Assembly: GCA_045637645.1 (NCBI GenBank)
Contig: JAZTZV010000100.1
Span: 1-10,714 of the forward strand
Origin: RGIG1959 sp045637645
Lineage (GTDB): Bacteria; Bacillota; Clostridia; Oscillospirales; Acutalibacteraceae
Reading direction: 5' to 3'
Length of the DNA stretch: 10,714 bases
Shown one piece after another: positions 1-4,684 of this stretch. Below the pieces are notes generated by a model. That model was not told the origin of the DNA. It saw nothing but the letters and a program-made list of their open reading frames with translations, and made no database searches. The translations under genes and the position numbers were made by a program. Position 1 is the stretch's first letter, and every line of letters starts with the position of its first letter.

Positions 1-1
1 T

Positions 2-667
2 GATATATTAGAAACCATAGATGCTTATGTGCAATTATTAAAACTAATAAAAAGAGTCTCCGTAAACACTAAAATTTATCGGGGGAGATTACATAACAAA
101 AACGAAGTGTTAGATAACTGCAATGAGTTTGGTCCCCCGCCAATAGAATATGCGAAAACAAACCGTATGAGCGCCGAAGGAATATCACTTTTTTATGCAG
201 CTTATGATAAAGAAACGGTATTGAAAGAAATAGATAACGATGGTAGCGAGAATGCAACAATTGCTTCTTTTAAAGTGAAGCGTCCACTAACTGTTTTAGA
301 TTTATCGAAGTTGAAAAACATGAAATTACCTTCCATATTCGATGAAAAAGAACGGCGCAAGAGATCGTCAATTATCTTTTTAAAATCCTTTGCTGAAGAA
401 ATAAGTAAAAAGGTGGATAAATTACCATCGATTGAATATATTCCAACTCAAATTGTGACTGAATATTTTAGGTATGTATTTAAATCGGAAAAGTACGGAG
501 ATATAGACGGCATAGTTTATAATAGTTCGCAAAACGAAAAGGGGTATTGTATAGTTTTGTTTATGGATTATGATTCATATAAGAACGACGAAAAATGTAT
601 GGTTGATAAAAATACAATTAAACTTTCCCAATATAAAAAATATTTCTCATCAACTACCATCGAATAA
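2..667 (+). CDS. RES-domain protein (predicted NAD+-degrading toxin family), 5' end outside the window
   Basis: The reading frame is open to the left edge, so the true start lies outside; a GTG at 29 is only an internal possibility. The visible 221 residues carry the RES pattern in order: IYRGR near residue 26, a GPPP...NRMS stretch, SLFYAAYDKETVLKEI, YIPTQIVTEYF and DGIVYNSSQN near the C-terminus. In characterised RES proteins (MbcT, Xre-RES toxins) the matching Arg, Arg, Tyr, Glu and Ser line an NAD+ pocket, and the proteins degrade NAD+ by phosphorolysis or hydrolysis; all five have counterparts here. The helical lead-in at the window edge may be the end of an N-terminal domain of the HEPN/RES kind, which cannot be confirmed from what is visible. 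No antitoxin is seen downstream; any partner would be upstream. The gene is AT-rich and followed by its own terminator. RES assignment is confident; toxin activity is inference. Confidence 0.8.
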   Translation, partial: DILETIDAYVQLLKLIKRVSVNTKIYRGRLHNKNEVLDNCNEFGPPPIEYAKTNRMSAEGISLFYAAYDKETVLKEIDNDGSENATIASFKVKRPLTVLDLSKLKNMKLPSIFDEKERRKRSSIIFLKSFAEEISKKVDKLPSIEYIPTQIVTEYFRYVFKSEKYGDIDGIVYNSSQNEKGYCIVLFMDYDSYKNDEKCMVDKNTIKLSQYKKYFSSTTIE

Positions 668-671
668 ATTT

Positions 672-696
672 GGTGGTTCGAATCTATATGCTCCCA
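672..696 (+). other. tRNA T-arm/acceptor-like scrap, possible degenerate attachment site
   Basis: The stretch contains GGTTCGAATC, the classic T-loop context, followed at the right distance by TGCTCCC and an A, as in a tRNA 3' acceptor strand. There is no matching 5' half and no CCA. It shares GTGG and TTCGAATC with the T arm of the tRNA-Ser at 3257-3345, differing by one G between them. It lies just after the RES gene in the AT-rich block. It could be a remnant left by an integrated element or chance. Confidence 0.25.
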
Positions 697-719
697 TGAA
701 ATTAAAATTATAAAAGAGA

Positions 720-762
720 AACCTCGCTGTTGGCATTTCACCATTAGCGAGGTTGTCTTTTT
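720..762 (+). terminator. Rho-independent terminator of the RES gene
   Basis: A perfect 9-bp stem (aacctcgct at 720-728, agcgaggtt at 746-754) with a 17-nt loop is followed by gtcttttt. It lies 53 nt after the RES stop codon. Confidence 0.8.
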
Positions 763-780
763 ACATAACTTCCTTATCTG

Positions 781-990
781 ATGGATCACGATCTGATCCC
801 GCATGAAAACACGGGCGGCACCGTTGTCGCTCACGTGATGCTGTGCGTCAAAGAAGAATGGGTTGTTTGGCTCGCATCCCCAGAGATGATTGTGACAAAT
901 AAGAATGAGGTGTATGTGGGATTAGTGCGGGAGTTTAAGAGGAATATAGGGAAACATAGGAATAATAAGCAATGTAGTAAGGGGAAGTAA
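781..990 (+). pseudogene. Doubtful 69-codon ORF or gene remnant
   Basis: An ATG at 781 opens 69 codons with no recognisable Shine-Dalgarno sequence; in frame it is blocked upstream by a stop at 766-768. The first 35 or so residues (about 781-890) have protein-like composition and are less AT-rich than their surroundings, while the tail is Lys/Asn-rich low-complexity sequence. I recognise no family. It may be a fragment of a lost gene. Apart from this and the tRNA-like scrap, the stretch 668-1010 holds only the terminator. Confidence 0.15.
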
Positions 991-1014
991 TGCATGAGTA
1001 AGGATGATATAGCA

Positions 1015-1058
1015 ACAGATAAGCAACAGGAAGGAATAGATAGTTGACAGATAAGCAA
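1015..1058. repeat. 12-bp direct repeat at the promoter, candidate operator
   Basis: The 12-mer acagataagcaa occurs at 1015-1026 and exactly again at 1047-1058, a 32-bp spacing or about three helical turns. The second copy covers the end of the -35 box and half the spacer. A shorter agcaacag repeat at 1011-1018 and 1022-1029 overlaps the first copy. The position suits binding by a repressor such as the helix-turn-helix protein encoded at 1637; that link is inference. Confidence 0.45.
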
Positions 1059-1072
1059 AGATAGCATATAAT
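1044..1072 (+). promoter_or_regulatory. Consensus sigma-A promoter of the nucleotidyltransferase-HTH operon
   Basis: TTGACA at 1044-1049 and TATAAT at 1067-1072 match the consensus in all twelve positions with the ideal 17-bp spacer. Transcription should begin near 1079, giving a leader of about 50 nt. A perfect promoter suggests strong expression unless repressed. Confidence 0.85.
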
Positions 1073-1080
1073 AGTGTTAG

Positions 1081-1095
1081 AATAATACTATTATT
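1081..1095. promoter_or_regulatory. 15-bp perfect palindrome at the transcription start
   Basis: aataata and tattatt flank a central c, forming a dyad directly after the predicted start of transcription. It is a plausible operator half-site pair, though all-AT palindromes also arise by chance. Confidence 0.35.
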
Positions 1096-1130
1096 GATAA
1101 AGCAATATAAAGCAGGTGATTGATGTGGAA

Positions 1131-1640
1131 ATGAATAAAAAGGAAATACTGAATAGATTGTTGCAAGTGGATAAAGACATGGCGTTGATTGATCCTACAG
1201 AGGATCAATACATGTGTGTTATTGTTGGCGGTAGTGCCCTTGTGATTCTTGAAAAGATTGTTCGTTCCACACATGACATTGATTCGATTAAAGCAAGCGA
1301 GGAAATTCAGGATTTATTGGAAACTTATAATATTAACATGAATGTTCGCGCTTACCTTGTGAACTTTCCGGACAGCTATCTGAACCGGATTGTAAAAGTG
1401 GATATTCCTACGAAAAAAGTGGAATTCTATACAACATCTCTTGAAGATTTGGTGATTTCTAAATTGGCTTCCGCAAGAGAGAAAGATAAACAGGATATTG
1501 AAAATGAGCGAATTTATAAGGATTTGAATTGGGATCTTATGGATGAACTTGTTGAAGAAGTTTGCGAAGGATTGCTTACCGATCGTGATTGCCGCACACT
1601 TCGGGATGCGTATCGTGACTATAAGGAGAGATTTCAGTGA
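1131..1640 (+). CDS. DUF6036/AbiEii-like nucleotidyltransferase, candidate toxin
   Basis: The 169-residue product has the minimal nucleotidyltransferase core: IVGGSAL at residues 31-37, then RSTHDIDSI at 45-53 with the metal-binding Asp pair D49 and D51. A later conserved block (about 104-122, SLEDLVISKLASAREKDKQDI) is also seen in AbiEii/DUF6036 proteins. Members of this fold act as toxins in AbiE and MenAT systems by transferring nucleotides to tRNA or other acceptors. The start is a choice between ATG 1131 and upstream in-frame GTGs at 1125 and 1116; the SD-like aggtgat at 1114-1120 rules out 1116, and ATG 1131 fits the family's usual N-terminus, though GTG 1125 is possible. It is first in a two-gene operon, overlapping the next gene by GTGA. 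Family is fairly sure; toxicity is inferred from family and context. Confidence 0.8.
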   Translation: MNKKEILNRLLQVDKDMALIDPTEDQYMCVIVGGSALVILEKIVRSTHDIDSIKASEEIQDLLETYNINMNVRAYLVNFPDSYLNRIVKVDIPTKKVEFYTTSLEDLVISKLASAREKDKQDIENERIYKDLNWDLMDELVEEVCEGLLTDRDCRTLRDAYRDYKERFQ

Positions 1641-2155
1641 GAGAATGGACTTTAAAAGGATATTTGCTGTCACAGCTTCAGATGTTTTCTGACTATGACG
1701 GCGTGTCCCTTTATGCGTTCTCGGACATGGCGAGAAGCAATGCACGGTTGCAGGATGCGCTTTGCATGTATCTGATGTTGTATGTGGATGATTCCCTCAG
1801 AAGCCGATTGATGAAGAAATATGCGTATTTACAAGCACCGTGTCAATCGCTTGCGGGTTTAACGGTTGATAATGTTGAATCATTTTTTGACTGCGATCAA
1901 TTCAGTGAATATCAAACAGTTTATAGTAATTATTGTTATCTGCGTGACAGAGGAGAGAAAGAAGATAAACTGAAACGCATCATGTACCAAAAAATTGTTG
2001 AAAGACAGCGCGAAAAGAATTTGACGAATTATCGTATCTATACGCAGTTGCGTTTGAATCCCGGCAATATCAATGCATTTCTCAAAAACGGGGATGTCAG
2101 CAAAGTGAGTCTGGATACAACAAGACAGATTTTAGCGTATGTGAATGAAAGTTGA
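1637..2155 (+). CDS. Helix-turn-helix protein partnering the nucleotidyltransferase, candidate antitoxin/repressor
   Basis: The gene starts at GTG 1637, overlapping the upstream stop by 4 bp, with aaggagag at 1622-1629 as ribosome binding site, so translation is probably coupled. The 172-residue product has an unrecognised N-terminal part (1-110, beginning MREWTLKGYLL), a charged linker, and a C-terminal segment (about 125-170, LTNYRIYTQLRLNPGNINAFL) that reads as a helix-turn-helix of the Xre-like kind. Tight coupling to an AbiEii-like nucleotidyltransferase suggests an antitoxin that also represses the operon through the repeats at 1011-1095. In classical AbiE the HTH antitoxin gene comes first; here the order is reversed and the HTH is C-terminal rather than N-terminal, so it is not a plain AbiEi. 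DNA binding is likely; antitoxin function is inference. Confidence 0.7.
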   Translation: MREWTLKGYLLSQLQMFSDYDGVSLYAFSDMARSNARLQDALCMYLMLYVDDSLRSRLMKKYAYLQAPCQSLAGLTVDNVESFFDCDQFSEYQTVYSNYCYLRDRGEKEDKLKRIMYQKIVERQREKNLTNYRIYTQLRLNPGNINAFLKNGDVSKVSLDTTRQILAYVNES

Positions 2156-2167
2156 GAGTAAAGTGAA

Positions 2168-2214
2168 CAGCCCTCGGAATCGTACCGATTCCGAGGGCTG
2201 TTTATGTTATTTTT
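2168..2214 (+). terminator. Strong terminator between convergent operons
   Basis: A 15-bp perfect stem (2168-2182 with 2186-2200) with a 3-nt loop is followed by a T-rich tract. It ends the nucleotidyltransferase-HTH operon. The same hairpin can serve the convergent minus-strand operon, whose last stop codon is at 2207, although the T tract on that side is weaker. Confidence 0.9.
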
Positions 2215-2497
2215 GTTCAATACAGAACAGTAAATATTCGAGTTCGGTTTTTACGCCGACACGTTGAAATTCTTTCTTTTGCATAGAGGGATAGGGTGCT
2301 TCAAAAACATGTCGTTGTTCAGGAGATAGCATATCAATTAATTCGCACCAATAACGAAAACCGATTTCCCAACAAGGCTGGTCTTGATCACTTTTATCAA
2401 TTGGTTCGCCGTAATTGACGCTAGTACAAACAAAACCCGCTCCACATGAGTTTGGATGGCAGAATTCACATGTACGACAACTTTTATTGATTTTCAT
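2207..2497 (-). CDS. Small cysteine-rich protein, unknown function
   Basis: The 96-residue product is unrecognised. It has eight cysteines, six in the first half: C7, C10, C13, C18, C24 and C42, with the spacing CxxCxxC followed by C-x4-C-x5-C. This could bind zinc or an iron-sulfur cluster, or form disulfides. There is no signal peptide or membrane segment, so a cytoplasmic metal site is the simplest reading. The C-terminal half is helical in character and charged. The start has a good SD (agaggtg, 7 nt before ATG at 2497). It follows the membrane-protein gene by 21 nt and is surely co-transcribed with it. It ends inside the T tract of the shared terminator. Confidence 0.7.
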   Translation of the reverse strand: MKINKSCRTCEFCHPNSCGAGFVCTSVNYGEPIDKSDQDQPCWEIGFRYWCELIDMLSPEQRHVFEAPYPSMQKKEFQRVGVKTELEYLLFCIEQK

Positions 2498-2518
2498 AGC
2501 AACACCTCTATAAGGGGA

Positions 2519-3121
2519 TTAAGACACTTGCGTCAAAATATGTTTTTGAGCTTTCAAATATGGCTGTAGATCAACTATAGTTTTTTTGCCCCAAATTTTT
2601 GGGGGTGAAATATTGGAGGGTGCAACATTTGTTGCTTGAGCCATTCGATTTGTAAAATCGAAAATGCTTGAGATTAAAGCGCTGAGTTGCTTTGATGTCA
2701 GATTGAGTGGAATTTGCTTGTCTTTGTAAAATTTTTCGATAGTATCCAACGCTGTAATAAGTTGGTCGATAATTTCGATTGTAAGTGTTCCTTCTTGGGC
2801 TGCAGATAAATATGTTTTTAGAGCTTGGCCGAGTTGCTTTTTTGCAAGTCTTTTATCTTTTTGAGTAAAATAGGATATTGCTCCTGCAGTTGCACCGCCT
2901 ACAACGACTAGTCCGCCGACAATAATAAAACCTTTTTTATGGGCGCGAACAATGTCTATTGCTTTCGCGGCGCCTTCCTTTGTTGCATCCCACACGGCGG
3001 GCAAATGCTTTCTGACTTTGTGATCGTGGTCTTTGACCATTCCGCACAACTCTAGAGCACCGTTTTTAACGGCGGCATAAGTTGCATCGTCAAGCACTAA
3101 ATTGACATTAACAACACGCAT
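2519..3121 (-). CDS. Single-pass membrane protein of unknown function
   Basis: I place the start at ATG 3121, not at the upstream in-frame ATG at 3178: gggggtg lies 5 nt before it, and the predicted transcription start (about 3143) falls after the longer start. The 200-residue product has an N-terminal soluble region (1-60, opening with a beta-like VVNVNLVLDD followed by a helix), one glycine/valine-rich membrane helix at 64-85 after the basic HKK, then a charged helical C-terminal domain (86-165) and a tail with ISPPKIWGKKTIVDLQPYL. There is no signal peptide; positive charges flank the helix on both sides, so topology is uncertain. The opening strand-helix resembles ribbon-helix-helix antitoxins only vaguely. 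First gene of an operon with the cysteine-rich gene. Function unknown. Confidence 0.75.
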   Translation of the reverse strand: MRVVNVNLVLDDATYAAVKNGALELCGMVKDHDHKVRKHLPAVWDATKEGAAKAIDIVRAHKKGFIIVGGLVVVGGATAGAISYFTQKDKRLAKKQLGQALKTYLSAAQEGTLTIEIIDQLITALDTIEKFYKDKQIPLNLTSKQLSALISSIFDFTNRMAQATNVAPSNISPPKIWGKKTIVDLQPYLKAQKHILTQVS

Positions 3122-3149
3122 TATAACACCCCCATAATAGTACATTTGA

Positions 3150-3178
3150 ATTATAACACAAGATATCCAAAAGTACAA
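3150..3178 (-). promoter_or_regulatory. Promoter of the minus-strand membrane/Cys-rich operon
   Basis: Read on the minus strand, TTGTAC (3178-3173) and TATAAT (3155-3150) are separated by 17 bp. Transcription should start near 3143, about 22 nt before the ATG at 3121, which supports that shorter start. Confidence 0.75.
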
Positions 3179-3212
3179 TAAGACTCTCTAAGGCGAAGCG
3201 TTTAAAGTGCGC

Positions 3213-3255
3213 AAAAGAAATAAGGAGTACCACCTGACGGTGATACTCCTTATTT
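3213..3255 (-). terminator. Terminator of the tRNA-Ser transcript
   Basis: A 12-bp stem (aaataaggagta at 3218-3229, tactccttattt at 3244-3255) is extended after one mismatch by cacc/ggtg around a tgac loop. On the minus strand it is followed by T-rich ttatttctttt. It begins 2 nt after the encoded CCA. Confidence 0.8.
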
Positions 3256-3256
3256 T

Positions 3257-3345
3257 TGGCGGAAGCGGTGGGATTCGAACCCACGAGCCCGTGAAGGCTA
3301 CCTGATTTCGAGTCAGGCCCGTTATGACCACTTCGATACGCTTCC
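3257..3345 (-). tRNA. tRNA-Ser, anticodon CGA
   Basis: The minus strand gives a complete class II tRNA: acceptor GGAAGCG (3345-3339) pairing with CGCTTCC and discriminator G, followed by an encoded CCA at 3259-3257. The anticodon stem CCTGA/TCAGG encloses the loop CTCGAAA, so the anticodon is CGA, reading UCG. A long variable arm typical of serine tRNAs and a T arm with GGTTCGAATCCCAC are present. The gene sits at the boundary between AT-rich DNA (3' side) and GC-rich DNA (5' side). It is transcribed from the promoter at 3623-3651 through a leader of about 270 nt, as no closer promoter is seen. Confidence 0.95.
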
Positions 3346-3382
3346 GTGTATGTTAACTCGCCGTAGCGAGGTTAACGCTTAT
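3328..3382 (-). repeat. Repeat copy A: tRNA-Ser 5' end plus upstream hairpin
   Basis: This 55-bp segment covers the first 18 nt of the intact tRNA and the hairpin before it (3352-3376, gttaactcgc against gcgaggttaac with one bulged G). It matches copy B at 3535-3589 at 49 of 55 positions, and most differences fall in the hairpin loop and the spacer. Confidence 0.8.
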
Positions 3383-3396
3383 TCAGTTTTTTTCTG

Positions 3397-3417
3397 CATA
3401 ACGGGCGGCCCGTTATG
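3397..3417. repeat. Palindrome built from a tRNA-Ser D-arm fragment
   Basis: Two 10-bp arms (cataacgggc at 3397-3406 and gcccgttatg at 3408-3417) flank one G. The 11-mer ggcccgttatg at 3407-3417 is identical to 3316-3326 inside the intact tRNA, so the palindrome is a tRNA fragment facing its own inverted copy. No T tract follows on the minus strand, so it does not look like a terminator. Confidence 0.7.
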
Positions 3418-3534
3418 TCCCATTGCGGTGCCCGAAAACTCCTTCGGGTGCTTCCCACGTTTCCTCGGCGTGTTCGACCGCGGCTGTTCCTTATCGCTCG
3501 CTGCATCCGCCACCGGCGGCGCTCGCGAACGGAG
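3418..3534. other. GC-rich 117-nt segment inserted in a tRNA-Ser remnant
   Basis: In the intact tRNA one base (3327) separates the gttatg and ccacttcg motifs; here 117 nt do. The segment is GC-rich and self-complementary in places (cccgaa with ttcggg at about 3432-3449; cgcc with ggcg near 3508-3518). I see no convincing coding sequence. It may be a small interspersed element or a processed spacer. Together with the repeats and promoter it accounts for the gene-free stretch 3346-3723. Confidence 0.45.
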
Positions 3535-3589
3535 CCACTTCGATACGCTTCCCTTTATGTTAACTCGCTTTCGCGAGGTTAACGCGTAT
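3535..3589 (-). repeat. Repeat copy B: truncated tRNA-Ser 5' end plus upstream hairpin
   Basis: The counterpart of copy A, 207 bp away. It keeps 18 nt of the tRNA-Ser 5' end (3552-3535) and the hairpin at 3559-3583, but the rest of the tRNA is missing. The likely ancestor is a second tRNA-Ser gene next to the promoter, since broken. Confidence 0.75.
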
Positions 3590-3622
3590 GGGGGGGCAGC
3601 GAAATTCCGCTGTTGCCAAATT

Positions 3623-3651
3623 AGTATACGGGATTTGCGCGGATTTGTCAA
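3623..3651 (-). promoter_or_regulatory. Promoter for the tRNA-Ser transcript
   Basis: On the minus strand TTGACA (3651-3646) and TATACT (3628-3623) are 17 bp apart. Transcription should begin near 3616, read through copy B and the 117-nt segment, and reach the intact tRNA at 3345. Confidence 0.8.
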
Positions 3652-3723
3652 GAAAAAATTCGCAAAATGTGAAAAAGTGTGGCTGCGGCAGCGTTTCGAG
3701 GCGGATTGTGCGGCGGCGCAACG

Positions 3724-3756
3724 AAAAAATCCCCCGCATCGCGACGGATACGGGGG
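3724..3756 (-). terminator. Terminator of trmL
   Basis: On the minus strand a 10-bp stem (3756-3747 with 3740-3731, one G-T wobble) around a 6-nt loop is followed by ATTTTTT. It begins 6 nt after the trmL stop codon. Confidence 0.9.
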
Positions 3757-3762
3757 AGAGGG

Positions 3763-4263
3763 TCAATCGTCGAATTGGGTCAAATGTCCTTCGGTGCGCA
3801 AATCGGGATAACCCCATTGGCGAAGCACCTCATACACGCCGACGGCGACGGTGTTGGACAGATTCAGCGAGCGGGCGGCGTCGTTGTTGATCATCGGCAG
3901 GCGCACACCTGCTTCGGGGTTGTCGTGAATCAAATCCTCGGGCAATCCCTTGGTTTCCTTGCCGAACACAAGGTAAGCACCGTCGGGATAGGTAACGTCG
4001 CTGTGGATATGCTTGGCTTTGGTGGAGAAATAGAAAAACGGACCTTGGTTCTTTTCGAAAAACTCCGCAAGGCTGTCGTAATAGGTGATATCGAGCAAGT
4101 GCCAATAGTCAAGACCGGCGCGCTTGAGTTTTTTATCGTCGATGGTGAATCCCATCGGGCCGACGATATGCAAGCGTGCGCCTGTGGCGGCACAGGTGCG
4201 ACTGATGTTGCCGGTGTTTTGCGGGATTTCGGGTTCGACGAGAACGATATTAAGTGTGGGCAT
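3763..4263 (-). CDS. trmL: tRNA (cytidine(34)-2'-O)-methyltransferase TrmL
   Basis: The 166-residue product matches the TrmL/YibK subfamily of SPOUT methyltransferases in length and in all three motifs: EIPQNTGNISR at 12-22, VFGKETKGLP at 99-108, and RLPM...RSLNLSN at 121-137, which form the trefoil knot binding S-adenosylmethionine. TrmL dimers methylate the 2'-OH of the wobble nucleotide in certain tRNA-Leu isoacceptors, in the cytoplasm, improving codon reading. The start at ATG 4263 has ggagg 8 nt upstream and the canonical MPTLNIVLVEPEIPQNTG opening. It is a single-gene unit with its own promoter (4296-4324) and terminator. The neighbouring tRNA is serine, not leucine, so the adjacency need not be functional. 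Confidence 0.95.
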   Translation of the reverse strand: MPTLNIVLVEPEIPQNTGNISRTCAATGARLHIVGPMGFTIDDKKLKRAGLDYWHLLDITYYDSLAEFFEKNQGPFFYFSTKAKHIHSDVTYPDGAYLVFGKETKGLPEDLIHDNPEAGVRLPMINNDAARSLNLSNTVAVGVYEVLRQWGYPDLRTEGHLTQFDD

Positions 4264-4295
4264 GCGACAAACGCCTCCGTTTCAGAATTGTCTCT

Positions 4296-4324
4296 ATTGT
4301 ACCGCAAAGTTTCGTTGGATGCAA
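4296..4324 (-). promoter_or_regulatory. Probable promoter of trmL
   Basis: On the minus strand TTGCAT (4324-4319) and TACAAT (4301-4296) are separated by 17 bp. The start of transcription would be near 4289, about 26 nt before the ATG. Confidence 0.6.
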
Positions 4325-4389
4325 CTGTAAATTTTGCATATCCGTCGTGACGGCGGTCATACTAACGGCGAAAGGAGTTGAGCATCGAT

Positions 4390-4581
4390 ATGACCAGAAA
4401 TCAAATGCAATGGCTCAAAGGTCTCGGCCTTGGCATGGCGGCGGGGATCATGGCGGGGGCGACGGCAGGGGTTGCGGCGACCTGCTGTATGAAGCGTCGT
4501 AAGCACGGCTTTAAATACAACATGGGCAAGGCTTTGCAAAGCATGGGTGAGCTTGTGGACAATATGAGCGGAATGTTTTAA
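4390..4581 (+). CDS. Small one-helix membrane protein with a Cys-Cys pair
   Basis: The 63-residue product starts at ATG 4390, 12 nt after aaaggag; an in-frame TTG at 4378 abuts the SD and cannot be used. A glycine/alanine-rich membrane helix at 12-31 (LGLGMAAGIMAGATAGVAAT) is followed by adjacent cysteines C32-C33, then a basic MKRRKHG, and a short amphipathic C-terminal helix ending GELVDNMSGMF. The basic cluster after the helix predicts a cytoplasmic C-terminus. The layout resembles the small YtxH-like proteins common in Clostridia, but no function is known to me. The paired cysteines at the membrane edge could be acylated or bind metal; this is speculation. It diverges from trmL and precedes the 383-aa gene by 103 nt without a visible terminator. 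Confidence 0.7.
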   Translation: MTRNQMQWLKGLGLGMAAGIMAGATAGVAATCCMKRRKHGFKYNMGKALQSMGELVDNMSGMF

Positions 4582-4608
4582 AGAAGTGTAAAAAAATTCA
4601 AAAAACCC

Positions 4609-4637
4609 TTTACGAAACACCCTTTTTGTTGTATGAT
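4609..4637 (+). promoter_or_regulatory. Probable promoter of the 383-aa membrane protein gene
   Basis: TTTACG (4609-4614) and TATGAT (4632-4637) have a 17-bp spacer; the -35 box is weak (4 of 6). Transcription would begin near 4644, about 40 nt before the ATG at 4685. Confidence 0.55.
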
Positions 4638-4684
4638 TACTAGTGATTATCGAATGTTATCATACGCAAGGAGGGTGCTTCATT

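Noticed and set aside
1116..1130. GTG 1116 as start of the nucleotidyltransferase
   Set aside because: The codon lies within the best SD-like sequence (aggtgat at 1114-1120), leaving no ribosome binding site of its own; ATG 1131 or GTG 1125 fit better.
3122..3178. N-terminal extension of the 200-aa membrane protein to ATG 3178
   Set aside because: The extension overlaps the promoter elements at 3150-3178 and has no SD, while ATG 3121 has one at good spacing.
3397..3417. Palindrome as an intrinsic terminator ahead of the tRNA
   Set aside because: On the minus strand it is followed by CAGAAAAAAAC, not by T's, and termination there would silence the intact tRNA.
3418..3616. T-box riboswitch in the long tRNA leader
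   Set aside because: A GGGCACCGC stretch recalls the T-box bulge, but the AGGGTGGNACCGCG core is absent, and the downstream gene is a tRNA rather than a synthetase or amino-acid gene.
3350..3890. Several ORFs of 85-153 codons on both strands across the tRNA leader region
   Set aside because: They overlap one another, run through tRNA repeats, hairpins and the promoter, have Arg/Cys-rich unlikely compositions and no ribosome binding sites.
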